A stretch of 64,000 nucleotides of DNA from Parapedobacter sp964498395 (GCA_964498395.1 CAZCHE010000004.1:248001-312000); one strand, 5' to 3'; positions 8,773 to 16,132 are shown, numbered from the stretch's first letter. The notes: a model not told the origin generated them from the letters alone. Translations and numbers: made by a program.

Positions 8773-8860
8773 CTCAATTTAAAAGTACCTTTGGAAAGCC
8801 TGACAATTAGTTGACTCCAAAGGTACTTAAGTTGAGACCTAGGTTCGGTGAACCTATTTT
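8773..8860. terminator. Tandem hairpins between convergent operons
   Basis: Two hairpins lie back to back. The first has a perfect 12-bp stem (AGTACCTTTGGA 8784-8795 with TCCAAAGGTACT 8816-8827), extended imperfectly to CTCAA 8773-8777 with TTGAG 8832-8836. The second is compact: TAGGTTC, loop GGT, GAACCTA (8840-8856), followed by TTTT, the form of a Rho-independent terminator for the plus strand. They separate the SusCD-TlpA operon from the oppositely oriented gene at 8867, so they probably stop both transcripts. Confidence 0.7.
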
Positions 8861-8866
8861 AGGGAG

Positions 8867-9154
8867 TTAGCGAGCGAGCCGGAAAAGTGGTTGTTCGCAA
8901 ATAGATGCTTGACCCTCTGGAGCTTTAGTCTCATTTTCATAGATTTGTCGTAATACTTCATCCCCAAGTACATCTTCCTCACAAGGCTCTGGTGTGGGGG
9001 GAGTCACACAATCTTCGACATGTACGGCGATACAACCAAGTGTAGGATGTATATATGAACCATTTGGAGTTTGGAGCTCCTTATTGAATCCATACACAAT
9101 GCCGCCAGCGAACACAAAGGCAGTGATTCCCGCCAAAATTGATTTGATTTTCAT
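8867..9154 (-). CDS. Small exported Cys-rich protein (DUF6520-like)
   Basis: A 95-residue protein with an N-terminal signal or anchor segment (MKIKSILAGITAFVFAGGIV) and a short acidic mature part containing four cysteines (LGCIAVHVEDC, EPCEED, ASICEQP). Length, signal and cysteine spacing resemble the DUF6520 family of Bacteroidetes, members of which often lie beside MauE/DoxX-type membrane proteins. It is 45 bases downstream of the MauE-like gene on the same strand, so the pair is an operon and this protein could be the substrate whose disulfides MauE helps form. The function is unproven and the family assignment is from memory. Confidence 0.6.
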   Translation of the reverse strand: MKIKSILAGITAFVFAGGIVYGFNKELQTPNGSYIHPTLGCIAVHVEDCVTPPTPEPCEEDVLGDEVLRQIYENETKAPEGQASICEQPLFRLAR

Positions 9155-9199
9155 GATTGAAAAGTTTAATTGGATTAATAAAGCTGTGCATACTCTTTT

Positions 9200-9736
9200 C
9201 TACAGGTTTTCTGCTTTCCCCTGTTTCTTCCGGAAAAAATTCTTGATATCGTGCCACCTTAAGGGTGGTTCATGTTTGCTACGTTGCGTACGCTGCATCA
9301 CCATCACCAGAGCGGCCATGCCAATACCTATAAATAGAATGTTGAATATCAAATGGTCACCCCAGCCCATGGCTTCCAAAACCCCGCCGCAAGAACAGGG
9401 GATATGGGGTGCATACCCAATGATATAAATAATGTAAATGGTAAAGATGCTCATCATGGTGATAAAAGCTGTCAATCCTGCTAGTCTTAGCCTTGGCCAA
9501 GTGACCATGGCGGCTACCATCAATTCCGCAACGGGGACAGCCCAGATCACCACGTTGGAATACGGCCCAATAATTGGAGCGGAGCGGATCTGCCCGAGAA
9601 ACTTGCCCATGGCTATCAGTTTGCTCAAAGCGGTATAGGCAAAGAGCAGTACGCACAGGAAAACGATGGTTTCCAAAGCAATCCGGCGCCAAGGAATGAC
9701 TTTTTTGACTTTCAATATATGGCTAAATGCATTCAT
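9200..9736 (-). CDS. MauE/DoxX-family redox membrane protein
   Basis: A 178-residue protein with four predicted membrane helices (about residues 18-40, 60-80, 85-110, 125-150). Between helices 3 and 4 it carries HIPCSCGGVLEAMGW, the cysteine motif conserved in Bacteroidetes MauE/DoxX redox-associated proteins. MauE in methylotrophs is needed for disulfide formation in methylamine dehydrogenase; here the likely job is thiol exchange across the inner membrane for the small Cys-rich protein encoded 45 bases downstream, or for the TlpA-like protein of the facing operon. No methylamine dehydrogenase genes are present, so the name should be read as a family label only. Confidence 0.75.
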   Translation of the reverse strand: MNAFSHILKVKKVIPWRRIALETIVFLCVLLFAYTALSKLIAMGKFLGQIRSAPIIGPYSNVVIWAVPVAELMVAAMVTWPRLRLAGLTAFITMMSIFTIYIIYIIGYAPHIPCSCGGVLEAMGWGDHLIFNILFIGIGMAALVMVMQRTQRSKHEPPLRWHDIKNFFRKKQGKAENL

Positions 9737-10276
9737 CTGTTGTCTCCTGTTTTTTTACTATCAATGATTGTAATCTATTTCCCCCTGCCCGCAATCGGGT
9801 GGGGCGGCTCCCTGCCAACCGCCTCGCACCCGCTGCGGTCTTGACCCCTGGCACTGGCAACTGCTTTCAAAAATGGCGGGCCGTCGCCACCGCTTCCGAC
9901 GACCAGCCATGCCGGGTCTTGTTCTACCCAATCGTAACCCGACTGCTCTTGCTGCATGATTTTAGGCATGGGAATGACACCTAGCCAACTCGCTTGGCTA
10001 TTCAACGGAACATACCCCTTCACTCATCGCATTTTTAATGCAATTCCCTCTAAATCATCCGGTTATTTTATTTTTATGCTTGGTTTTTTGGTTTCTTTTA
10101 CTACTTTTGTCTTAACTAAATTCTATCTTTTACCTCCTTTCTATATATACACTGTCAAAAAGGTGTGTTTTGGATTACTGCAAATCCGACTTTTTTTGAT
10201 TGATCGTTGTATGTCATTGATTTATAGGAAAATAATTTTTAACGAAAATCTACGCGTTGCGTAGACGAACCTTGGT
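9737..10276. other. Intergenic region with a GC-rich block
   Basis: The first part (about 9780-9960) is clearly richer in G and C than its flanks and is open on both strands without a convincing protein. The minus-strand reading (9775-10023) has low-complexity, glycine/arginine-rich content of the type often left by dispersed or mobile-element sequence. From about 10024 to 10248 the DNA is AT-rich and shows no gene. An inverted repeat at 10249-10265 precedes the sigma-factor gene. Confidence 0.5.
10249..10265. promoter_or_regulatory. Short perfect inverted repeat before the sigma-factor gene
   Basis: TCTACGC, a GTT loop, then GCGTAGA (7-bp arms) ends 11 bases before the ATG of the ECF sigma gene. 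It could be an RNA hairpin affecting translation initiation or a small operator. No T-run follows, so it is not a terminator. Confidence 0.35.
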
Positions 10277-10852
10277 ATGAAGGACGGTTCCCATAAAGAG
10301 TACATCAGGCTTTTCCGGCAAACGGCCGATCCCGAACAGGCGGCCGCAGCCATAGGGGCTATTTATGCGCTGTGCGAACGGGATTTTTCAAACTACATCA
10401 GGAAATTCGTGCCGGACGACGAAACGGCGGCAGACCTATTGTCGGATATGATGGTCATCGTCCTGATGGATGTGCAGAAGGTATCCGAAAAGCTGGAACC
10501 CAAAAACTGGCTGTTCGGTATCGTGAGAAACCTGATCGGTGAATACCTGCGGAGTACCAAGCGGATGCCAACCGTCGCCATCGAGGATTTGCTGGACATG
10601 GTGGGCGGAAAACCTGCCGATGACGACCTGCATTACAATGAATTGGTCCAAGCTATCCTCGAGATTGCCGAAGGCATGAGCCCCAAACGCAGTGAGGTGC
10701 TGTTGATGCGGTGGCTTGAGGGCCTGGACGCCAAGGAGATCGCCAAGCGCAACGCTACCTCGCCGAATACCGTAAAAAAGCAGCTGAAGGAAGCAATAAG
10801 GCAAGCAGGGAAGGCCTTGAAGAAGCGTTGGATCTTCAATGACTCCAAATGA
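10277..10852 (+). CDS. ECF-type RNA polymerase sigma-70 factor (FecI-like)
   Basis: A 191-residue group IV sigma factor with region 2 at about residues 30-95 (DETAADLLSDMMVIVLMDVQ, then LEPKNWLFGIVRNLIGEYLR) and region 4 at about 125-185 (SPKRSEVLLMRWLEGLDAKE, then SPNTVKKQLKEAI). The missing region 3 and the length are normal for ECF factors. A FecR-type anti-sigma regulator follows 27 bases downstream. Such pairs normally control a neighbouring SusC/SusD or TonB receptor operon. The SusC gene here lacks an STN domain, so the signal may come from another receptor or reach FecR differently. Confidence 0.9.
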   Translation: MKDGSHKEYIRLFRQTADPEQAAAAIGAIYALCERDFSNYIRKFVPDDETAADLLSDMMVIVLMDVQKVSEKLEPKNWLFGIVRNLIGEYLRSTKRMPTVAIEDLLDMVGGKPADDDLHYNELVQAILEIAEGMSPKRSEVLLMRWLEGLDAKEIAKRNATSPNTVKKQLKEAIRQAGKALKKRWIFNDSK

Positions 10853-10879
10853 ATTTGAGGGATTTTAAGGAATAGGAAG

Positions 10880-12190
10880 ATGATTCACAACACGGAATAC
10901 GTAAGGGGGCTGATCCGGAAAAGCATGGATGGCTCGCTCACGGCCCAGGAAGCCGCACTGCTGAGGGTAGCGCGGAAAATTTATGGGAAAGAGGAATGGC
11001 AGCACTTGGTGCTTGAAGCGTTGGAAGAGCTGAACAGCGAACAACCACCTGCCCGGTTGGAGGCGGCGCGTCCCGACTTTGCCAAAATCGTGGAAACTGC
11101 CCGGAGAAGGAAACGGATGGATACCGTGGTTGCGATGGCTGCCAAATACGGGATGGTTGCCGCGGCAATGGTCATTGTGCTGGTCGGTTACCAACTCTAC
11201 CAACGGTCTTCCACACCCAAGGGACACACGGCCGTTTGTGTGGACCTCCCCATGGACATGGAGATTCCGGTGTCGGAATTCGCCAGTACCATCCATTACG
11301 GGGATTCGCTGGACATACCGATAGCAGCACGGACGAGTGGCCATATCGCACAGTTCGGCAATATTGAAGTCAGCCGCGATGAGACAGGTGCTCTGGTGCT
11401 CATCGAAACGCGGAAAGCCACGGCGGTGGATACCCTGGGCAACCCGTCCATCCGGTTTGTTACAGGGCCCCTCCAGCAGTGCGAGGTGCTTTTGCCAGAC
11501 GGTACACGTATACGGATGAATGCGGAATCCGAACTGAACTACCCCTTGCATGCCACCACGCCCGAAATCAGCTATGCGTGGGTAAGCGGAGAGACATACG
11601 TAAGGGTACCTCGGAAACGGGGGGGCGACCGTGTGGTCATTGAAACGGCCAATAGTCAATTGCATACCGCACATGGTGATTTTGCAATCCGTGCACTACT
11701 GGGAAACACCAAGGTCACGTTGCTGGATGGCGATGTGACAGCGATCACCAAGCGGGGGGGGCTGCTACGGAACATGGGCAGGCGTGGCAACGAGGTGCAG
11801 GTCAAGACCATTAGGGAACTGAACGGAAACTTGGTCGATTCGCTTGTGTATCGGCGGCGGGGCAATCCGGAAATGGCAATTGCCTGGACCAAGGCGGGCC
11901 GCCATTACAGGGATGCTCCATTGCGGGAATTCGTGGCCGATATGAGCCGGTGGTATGGTATTCAGGTAAAAGACATCCACTGCATCCCCGAATCGATGCG
12001 GGTGAGTGCAACGGTATGTTACCGTGCCCCGTTGGACGAGGCGCTTGCAGTGGTCAACAAGGCTGGGCTAAGGGTGCACCGAACGAATGGCATGTACAGC
12101 TTCTGCGACCCTGATGATGGATTCAGGCCCGCACTTGCTCAGCAAGACAATGGGAAGGGAGCATGTCAATACTGCGGTCAGAGGCATTGA
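10880..12190 (+). CDS. FecR-family anti-sigma regulator with Cys-containing tail
   Basis: A 436-residue inner-membrane protein: cytoplasmic anti-sigma part (residues 1-80), one membrane helix (about 82-106), periplasmic FecR domain (about 195-300; CEVLLPDGTRIRMNAESEL, SGETYVRV, HGDFAIRALLGNTKVTLLDG) and a C-terminal DUF4974/STN-like segment (about 350-410; REFVADMSRWYGIQVK). FecR proteins hold or activate the partner sigma factor in response to a TonB receptor. The last ten residues carry CQYC (C429, C432), a CxxC pair not usual for FecR; with the nearby redox genes it could allow control by disulfide state (inference). It is cotranscribed with the sigma gene. Confidence 0.88.
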   Translation: MIHNTEYVRGLIRKSMDGSLTAQEAALLRVARKIYGKEEWQHLVLEALEELNSEQPPARLEAARPDFAKIVETARRRKRMDTVVAMAAKYGMVAAAMVIVLVGYQLYQRSSTPKGHTAVCVDLPMDMEIPVSEFASTIHYGDSLDIPIAARTSGHIAQFGNIEVSRDETGALVLIETRKATAVDTLGNPSIRFVTGPLQQCEVLLPDGTRIRMNAESELNYPLHATTPEISYAWVSGETYVRVPRKRGGDRVVIETANSQLHTAHGDFAIRALLGNTKVTLLDGDVTAITKRGGLLRNMGRRGNEVQVKTIRELNGNLVDSLVYRRRGNPEMAIAWTKAGRHYRDAPLREFVADMSRWYGIQVKDIHCIPESMRVSATVCYRAPLDEALAVVNKAGLRVHRTNGMYSFCDPDDGFRPALAQQDNGKGACQYCGQRH

Positions 12191-12303
12191 TTTTTCTCCC
12201 CACCAACTACCGGCTTTCTCCCACCTTCCTTCGCCCGTTGTGCTGCCATCATGTGTGCCGTTTCCGAGGCGTATCCGTTACGTTGAGAAAAAGGCAGAAG
12301 TAG

Positions 12304-12499
12304 GTGGGCACGTTTTATATTGGTATTGATAAGACTAGCAAAGCAGTACGCGTCGCGAATGCGGACGGTGATATATTCAAAATCAAAGACCGTATTAAAA
12401 ACATATGACGAACATATCATCCGTGACGGCCATTCCTATCAACGCATATCGGCGTTTTTGTCTGAAAAATTCGAATATTTGGAAAATCAACGCGATTAA
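12304..12499 (+). pseudogene. Frameshifted gene remnant
   Basis: A GTG at 12304 opens a frame reading VGTFYIGIDKTSKAVRVANA and so on, closed by TGA at 12406-12408. The next frame continues at 12404 without an obvious join scar (TYDEHIIRDGHSYQRI onward) to TAA 12497-12499. The two halves read as one protein of about 64 residues interrupted by a single-base frame change. The parent family is not recognised. It lies between the FecR gene and an accessory patch of other broken genes. The stretch 12191-12303 shows nothing else. Confidence 0.4.
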
Positions 12500-12555
12500 T
12501 TTCCGAAATTTACAGTTTGACAGAACATCAAACCATAAAAAAATAGGCGGAAAGC

Positions 12556-13173
12556 TTGAAGAAGCAATCAAAATTTGATATCCAACTTTGGACGATTCAA
12601 CCCATTGAATGGTACGAGAAATTATTAAAAAACGGTGTTATCCACGGCGAGAAACAATTTGTTGACGAGTATCTTGTATTGCCATATCATTGGATGATAA
12701 AAAACATGGATGAAAGAATCGGTAAACGTCCTTTTTCTGAATGTCATCCTGTTTGGGCCTGGTATCAGTACGGCGATAGTAAACGCAGAAAACCCGACTT
12801 GAGAAATACTGCTTTATTACCACGAGGAACAAAAGGTGTCCGTATGGAAATCCGCAAAAAGGAAAGCGAAGTTTTACTATCAGATTTTGATTTATGGCAC
12901 TATGTGCTAAATTATTGGCATATTGCAGATAGCGAGGAAAAATGTGGTGAATTTGATCATTTATTGGAATGCCAGAATATAGCATTTGTCGACAAAGAAA
13001 GTTACACACTGGAAATCAGACAAAAAATAGAGCAAAGTTGGGGTAAGGTATTGGATTTGAATTATGCTTCAAATTACACGGCTTATCCATTTGATGAAAA
13101 ATCAGTGCAGGCAACATTTTGGACACTGTCCGTTGACGAAGTCGTGAAAGTAGAAGAATTTATGGCACGTTGA
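12556..13173 (+). CDS. DUF3841-family protein
   Basis: The 205-residue product has the opening typical of the DUF3841 family (FDIQLWTIQPIEWYEKLLKN) and its aromatic-rich body (PVWAWYQYG, LLSDFDLWHYVLNYW), ending with a region of the family style (VQATFWTLSVDEVVKVEEF). The start is a TTG at 12556; no ATG fits before the conserved N-terminus. Function unknown for the family. Its last bases overlap the start of the broken ATP-binding-protein fragment that follows. Base composition is more AT-rich than the FecR gene upstream, consistent with an accessory patch. Confidence 0.7.
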   Translation: MKKQSKFDIQLWTIQPIEWYEKLLKNGVIHGEKQFVDEYLVLPYHWMIKNMDERIGKRPFSECHPVWAWYQYGDSKRRKPDLRNTALLPRGTKGVRMEIRKKESEVLLSDFDLWHYVLNYWHIADSEEKCGEFDHLLECQNIAFVDKESYTLEIRQKIEQSWGKVLDLNYASNYTAYPFDEKSVQATFWTLSVDEVVKVEEFMAR

Positions 13174-13697
13174 AAAATCTATACCCACATAACGACTTTA
13201 CCCGTGAAGTGCCACCCAAATTCGAGCTATTTGCCGATCGTATCGAAATCACTTCCGCAGGTATATTGCCGGAAGGAGTGGGCGAGGAGGATTTCTTTGA
13301 TGGGGTTTCCATTCCAAGGAATCGGGAATTGATGCGGGTGTATCGGGATTTGGAATTGGTGGAGCAGCTTGGGTCGGGAGTGCCACGGATTTTGGAGAGT
13401 TATGGAAAGGAATGCTTTCGGTTTATGGGTAACTTTATCCGCATGACGTTTCCGGCTTCGGAAGTGCTTACCCCCCAAGTTACCCCCCAAGTTACCCCCC
13501 AAGTCGAACGGTTGTTGGTTGTATTTACGGGAGAACACAACAGGCAGGAGTTGCAGGACTTTCTTGGTTTATCAGACCGGAAGAATTTCCGGGAGAACTA
13601 TTTGAATCCGGCCATCGAAGCAGGGCTGGTAGAATTGGTTGACCCTAATAATCCGACAAGCAGCAAGCAGCGTTATGTATTGACAGCATTGGGATAG
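13170..13697 (+). pseudogene. 5'-truncated AlbA_2/RecG-like ATP-binding protein
   Basis: The 175-residue frame matches only the C-terminal part of the large ATP-binding 'transcriptional regulator' family that combines an AlbA_2 domain with a GHKL-type ATPase. The preserved block reads HNDFTREVPPKFELFADRIE, then SAGILPEG, and LELVEQLGSGVPRILESYG, followed by a TPQV-repeat linker and a winged-helix tail. In intact proteins about 280-300 residues, including AlbA_2, precede this. Here the homology begins abruptly at about base 13185, directly after the DUF3841 stop, and there is no ATG. I infer a deletion or recombination that removed the 5' part. Confidence 0.7.
13470..13504 (+). repeat. 12-bp tandem repeat, three units (TPQV linker)
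   Basis: ACCCCCCAAGTT is repeated at 13470, 13482 and 13494 (the last unit ends in C). It encodes the linker TPQVTPQVTPQV, common between the ATPase and winged-helix parts of this family. Perfect 12-bp units are prone to slippage, so copy number may vary between strains. Confidence 0.8.
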
Positions 13698-13735
13698 CAG
13701 ATGGCAGAAGATATGAACATGGATTAATAAACGGT

Positions 13736-14086
13736 ATGAAAATGGAGAAACAACCTATTTCAATGGTCGAAGTTCAATTAAGGAGCTTTATTGAATCACT
13801 ACGGCCAGCAGATGAAGAAGTCCGTAAAAAGTTGGATTTTGGATATTCCTGGGATGGGCAAACAGCTTTATTGTTTGAGATCAGGCCGCAATGGAATGAT
13901 CCAACGAAAATATTAGAACTACCATTTGCAAAGCTTCGTTTGGTTAAATCTTCTAAATTATGGAAATTGTATTGGATGCGTGGATCGGGCAAATGGGAAG
14001 CCTATGAGCCGCTACCGGAAAGCACTGATTTACACAAAATGTTGACCGAAATTAAAAATGACGCGTACGGTTGTTTTTTTGGATAA
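13736..14086 (+). CDS. DUF3024-family protein
   Basis: A 116-residue soluble protein. The central block LLFEIRPQWNDPTKILELPF, followed by AKLRLVKSSKLWKLYWMR and KWEAYEPLPE, is characteristic of DUF3024. No catalytic site is known for the family. The second codon pair gives an alternative ATG at 13742. It sits alone between the truncated ATP-binding fragment and the higBA pair, with its own orientation and no close partner; members of this family are often found in accessory regions near toxin-antitoxin modules. Confidence 0.75.
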   Translation: MKMEKQPISMVEVQLRSFIESLRPADEEVRKKLDFGYSWDGQTALLFEIRPQWNDPTKILELPFAKLRLVKSSKLWKLYWMRGSGKWEAYEPLPESTDLHKMLTEIKNDAYGCFFG

Positions 14087-14110
14087 TGGGATGTGAAAAT
14101 TTGAAAATAA

Positions 14111-14142
14111 TTTGGAACCTGATACGTTACACGTTATATTTG
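14111..14142 (+). promoter_or_regulatory. higBA promoter
   Basis: TTTG (14111-14114) and TATATTTG (14135-14142) are 20 bp apart, matching the Bacteroidetes consensus. Two ACGTTA direct repeats (14125-14130 and 14132-14137) overlap the spacer and -7 element and are a possible HigA site. The toxin ATG lies one base beyond the -7 element, so transcripts are probably leaderless. Confidence 0.6.
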
Positions 14143-14143
14143 C

Positions 14144-14425
14144 ATGATGATTGGAAGCATCCAGCATAAAGGATTGAAACGGTTTTACGAAAAAGGAGAT
14201 GCCTCGAAGTTACAGGCACAGCATGTAAGCAAAATCCGATTGATATTAACCCGTTTGGATGCAGCGGCAACACCGGATGAAATGAACGTGCCGGGATACG
14301 GGCTGCACCAACCCAAAGGCGATCTGAAAGGATTTTGGGCGGTAAAAGTGGATAAGAATTTCAGAATAATATTCCGGTTTGAGGGTGAAAATGCCGTAGA
14401 CGTAGATTACATTGATTACCACTAA
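14144..14425 (+). CDS. higB: HigB-type (RelE superfamily) toxin
   Basis: A 93-residue ribosome-dependent mRNA endonuclease toxin of the HigB/RelE superfamily. Visible family blocks are IQHKGLKRFYEKGDASKL, PGYGLHQPKGDLKGFWAVKV and KNFRIIFRFEGENAVDVDYI, ending in DYH. The basic and histidine residues that act in HigB catalysis fall in the last two blocks. Two start codons, ATG 14144 and ATG 14147, lie where transcription itself should begin. The antitoxin gene follows after 16 bases in the usual toxin-first HigBA order. Confidence 0.9.
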   Translation: MMIGSIQHKGLKRFYEKGDASKLQAQHVSKIRLILTRLDAAATPDEMNVPGYGLHQPKGDLKGFWAVKVDKNFRIIFRFEGENAVDVDYIDYH

Positions 14426-14441
14426 AAAGGAGGATAAAGAT

Positions 14442-14759
14442 ATGGCCATGTATAATCCGGCACATCCCGGCGAATTGATTCGGGAAACGATTGAAGGTAT
14501 ACGCTGCGAAACGGGCGAAAAGCTTCCCATTGAGGAAGTAGCTAAAGGTTTAGGTACCACACGCAAGACTTTATCGGCCATTATAAATGCCAGGCAAGGG
14601 GTAACGCCCGAAATGGCGATAAAGCTGGCTGCTGGTTTAGGGGCTACGCCTGAATTTTGGTTACGGGCTCAGGAGAATTATGACCTTTTTCAGGCACGCG
14701 AGAAAGTGGATACGGGAAGTATTCGTGTGTTTTGGAAAAGCGCGGTTGCGGCTTTGTAA
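14442..14759 (+). CDS. higA: HigA-type XRE antitoxin
   Basis: A 105-residue helix-turn-helix antitoxin that neutralises HigB and represses its own operon. It opens MYNPAHPGELIRETIEG, the HigA/VapI signature, and has the HTH at about residues 30-75 (IEEVAKGLGTTRKTLSAIIN, then GVTPEMAIKLAAGLG). ATG 14442 is chosen: a purine-rich AAAAAGGAGG lies 10 bases upstream and the family N-terminus begins there. The operon probably ends at the TGAGCCGA hairpin with T-run at 14866-14903. Confidence 0.9.
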   Translation: MAMYNPAHPGELIRETIEGIRCETGEKLPIEEVAKGLGTTRKTLSAIINARQGVTPEMAIKLAAGLGATPEFWLRAQENYDLFQAREKVDTGSIRVFWKSAVAAL

Positions 14760-14779
14760 TCTAATAAGGAGGTTTTCCT

Positions 14780-14850
14780 ATGTCTTTCACCTCCGTAAAG
14801 AAAGAACTGAACAAGCTTGATAAGACCAAGCGTGCTTAATTGCCGAATAA
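14780..14850 (+). pseudogene. N-terminal remnant of a DUF6155-like gene
   Basis: After a strong AAGGAGG at 14766-14772, ATG 14780 encodes MSFTSVKKELNKLDKTKRA and stops at 14837. A one-base shift would continue with LIAE and stop at 14850. The pattern VKKEL.KLDKTKLI is how DUF6155 proteins of Bacteroidetes begin, so this looks like the surviving first 25 codons of such a gene, truncated at the repeat-rich Fic promoter region. The assignment rests on a short match. Confidence 0.35.
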
Positions 14851-14865
14851 GGGTGTATGTCAATG

Positions 14866-14904
14866 ATGAGCCGAATAAAACTTGTAATCGGCTCATTTTT
14901 TATT
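14866..14904 (+). repeat. TGAGCCGA hairpin, copy A (also terminator-like)
   Basis: ATGAGCCGA (14866-14874) and TCGGCTCAT (14888-14896) form a 9-bp stem, extended to 12 with one mismatch, and six T follow at 14896-14901. It can end the higBA transcript, while its right arm lies over the -33 side of the Fic promoter. It is the same arm sequence as copies B and C. Confidence 0.7.
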
Positions 14905-14912
14905 TATATTTG
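14881..14912 (+). promoter_or_regulatory. Promoter of the Fic gene
   Basis: CTTG (14881-14884), 20 bp, then TATATTTG (14905-14912), the same geometry as two other promoters in this window. The right arm of copy A covers the spacer start, and the left arm of copy B begins inside the -7 element, so any protein bound to these arms would block RNA polymerase. Confidence 0.6.
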
Positions 14913-14939
14913 AGCCGATTAAGAAATCTAATCGGCTCA
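14911..14939. promoter_or_regulatory. TGAGCCGATTA inverted repeat, copy B (putative Fic operator)
   Basis: TGAGCCGATTA (14911-14921) and TAATCGGCTCA (14929-14939) are perfect 11-bp arms with a 7-bp spacer. The repeat spans from the -7 element to the first base of the Fic start codon. The Fic protein ends in a winged-helix domain, so autorepression is the natural reading. Confidence 0.65.
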
Positions 14940-16048
14940 TGGTGTATAATTGGCAACTACAGGGATGGCCCGACTTTACTTACGATGTCACGGAAGTGCA
15001 GCCGTCTATTCTTGCATTTGCGCAGGAAACGGGGGAGGTCAATGGCCTTATTCAAGGATTGCCCGATGCGCTCAAGCAGGAGACACTACTCCAGCTTATG
15101 CTTTCAGAAGCGGTGAAAACCTCCGAAATCGAGGGAGAGTATTTAAGTCGCGAGGACGTGATGTCTTCCATCCGGAATAACCTGGGGTTAAACGATACGC
15201 CTGTCTTCGTAAAAGACCAACGGGCATCGGGTGTGGCCCAATTGATGGTGGAGGTAAGGAAAGGCTTTCAAGAACCCCTGGCAATGGATATGCTAAAAGC
15301 GTGGCACCGCTTACTCTTTGCTGCCAATTCAGGTCGTGTCAATCCGGGCGATTGGCGGCAGGGCGATGCCCCCATGCAGGTGGTTTCCGGTGCTTATGGG
15401 CGCGAAACCGTCCATTACGAAGCACCGCCATCGCTGCGGGTACCGCAGGAAATGGAACGCTTTGTCGGGTGGTATAATTCAGCGACTTTTCCGCTAACAG
15501 GGCAGGTGCCCGAGGCCATACTGAAGTCGGCAACCGCTCACCTATATTTCGAATCTATCCATCCGTTTGAAGACGGCAATGGCCGTATCGGACGGGCGAT
15601 AGCAGAGAAAGCACTATCGCAGTCGCTTGGACGGCCTATCATGCTGAGCCTTTCCAAAACCATCGAGGCGAATAGAAAGGCTTATTACGATGCGTTGAAG
15701 GAAGCACAGCGCGGGTTAGACATTACAGCATGGATGGTTTATTTTGCAAGCGTGATTCTGGATGCACAGCGGGATGCCAAAGCCATGGTGCTATTTACGT
15801 TGAAGAAGGCGCAGTTTTATGATCGGTATAAAACCCAGCTTGACGAGCGGCAATGGAAGGCGATCAATAAAATGCTGGACAAGGGAGCCGAGGGTTTTGA
15901 AGGGGGGATGACGGCCAAAAAGTACATGGGCATTACCAAGGTTTCAAAAGCCACCGCCACGCGCGACTTGCAGCAATTGCATGAAATGGGGGTATTGGTT
16001 CAGGAGGGAGCGGGGCGTTCTGTGCGGTATCAATTGAATCTGCAATAG
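14939..16048 (+). CDS. Fic-family AMPylase with DUF4172 and winged helix
   Basis: A 369-residue Fic protein, expected to transfer AMP (or a related nucleotide group) to hydroxyl side chains. Order: DUF4172 N-terminal domain (residues 1-90, YNWQLQGWPDFTYDV), inhibitory helix motif TSEIEG (T61-G66, the [S/T]xxxE[G/N] type placed before the Fic core, class II), Fic core with HPFEDGNGRIGRA (about 208-220; catalytic His and nucleotide-binding GNGR intact), and a winged helix-turn-helix tail (about 315-365; MGITKVSKATATRDLQQLHE). All key residues are present, so it should be active and self-inhibited. The start codon overlaps the operator-like inverted repeat. Target protein unknown. Confidence 0.92.
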   Translation: MVYNWQLQGWPDFTYDVTEVQPSILAFAQETGEVNGLIQGLPDALKQETLLQLMLSEAVKTSEIEGEYLSREDVMSSIRNNLGLNDTPVFVKDQRASGVAQLMVEVRKGFQEPLAMDMLKAWHRLLFAANSGRVNPGDWRQGDAPMQVVSGAYGRETVHYEAPPSLRVPQEMERFVGWYNSATFPLTGQVPEAILKSATAHLYFESIHPFEDGNGRIGRAIAEKALSQSLGRPIMLSLSKTIEANRKAYYDALKEAQRGLDITAWMVYFASVILDAQRDAKAMVLFTLKKAQFYDRYKTQLDERQWKAINKMLDKGAEGFEGGMTAKKYMGITKVSKATATRDLQQLHEMGVLVQEGAGRSVRYQLNLQ

Positions 16049-16132
16049 CTGTTTGCCTCCAATTTGTACCTATTTCTCATAATTGATTATAAATCAATAC
16101 AAACTACATATTGCATCGGTAGGTAACAATCG

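Noticed and set aside
9775..10023. Open minus-strand frame of 82 codons upstream of the MauE-like gene
   Set aside because: Glycine/arginine-rich, no domain, both strands open across a GC-rich block; reads like dispersed-element sequence rather than a gene.
10249..10265. Terminator upstream of the ECF sigma gene
   Set aside because: The 7-bp hairpin is not followed by a T-run and lies only 11 bases before the start codon.
13470..13504. CRISPR-like array
   Set aside because: Three 12-bp units without spacers; simply encodes a TPQV linker.
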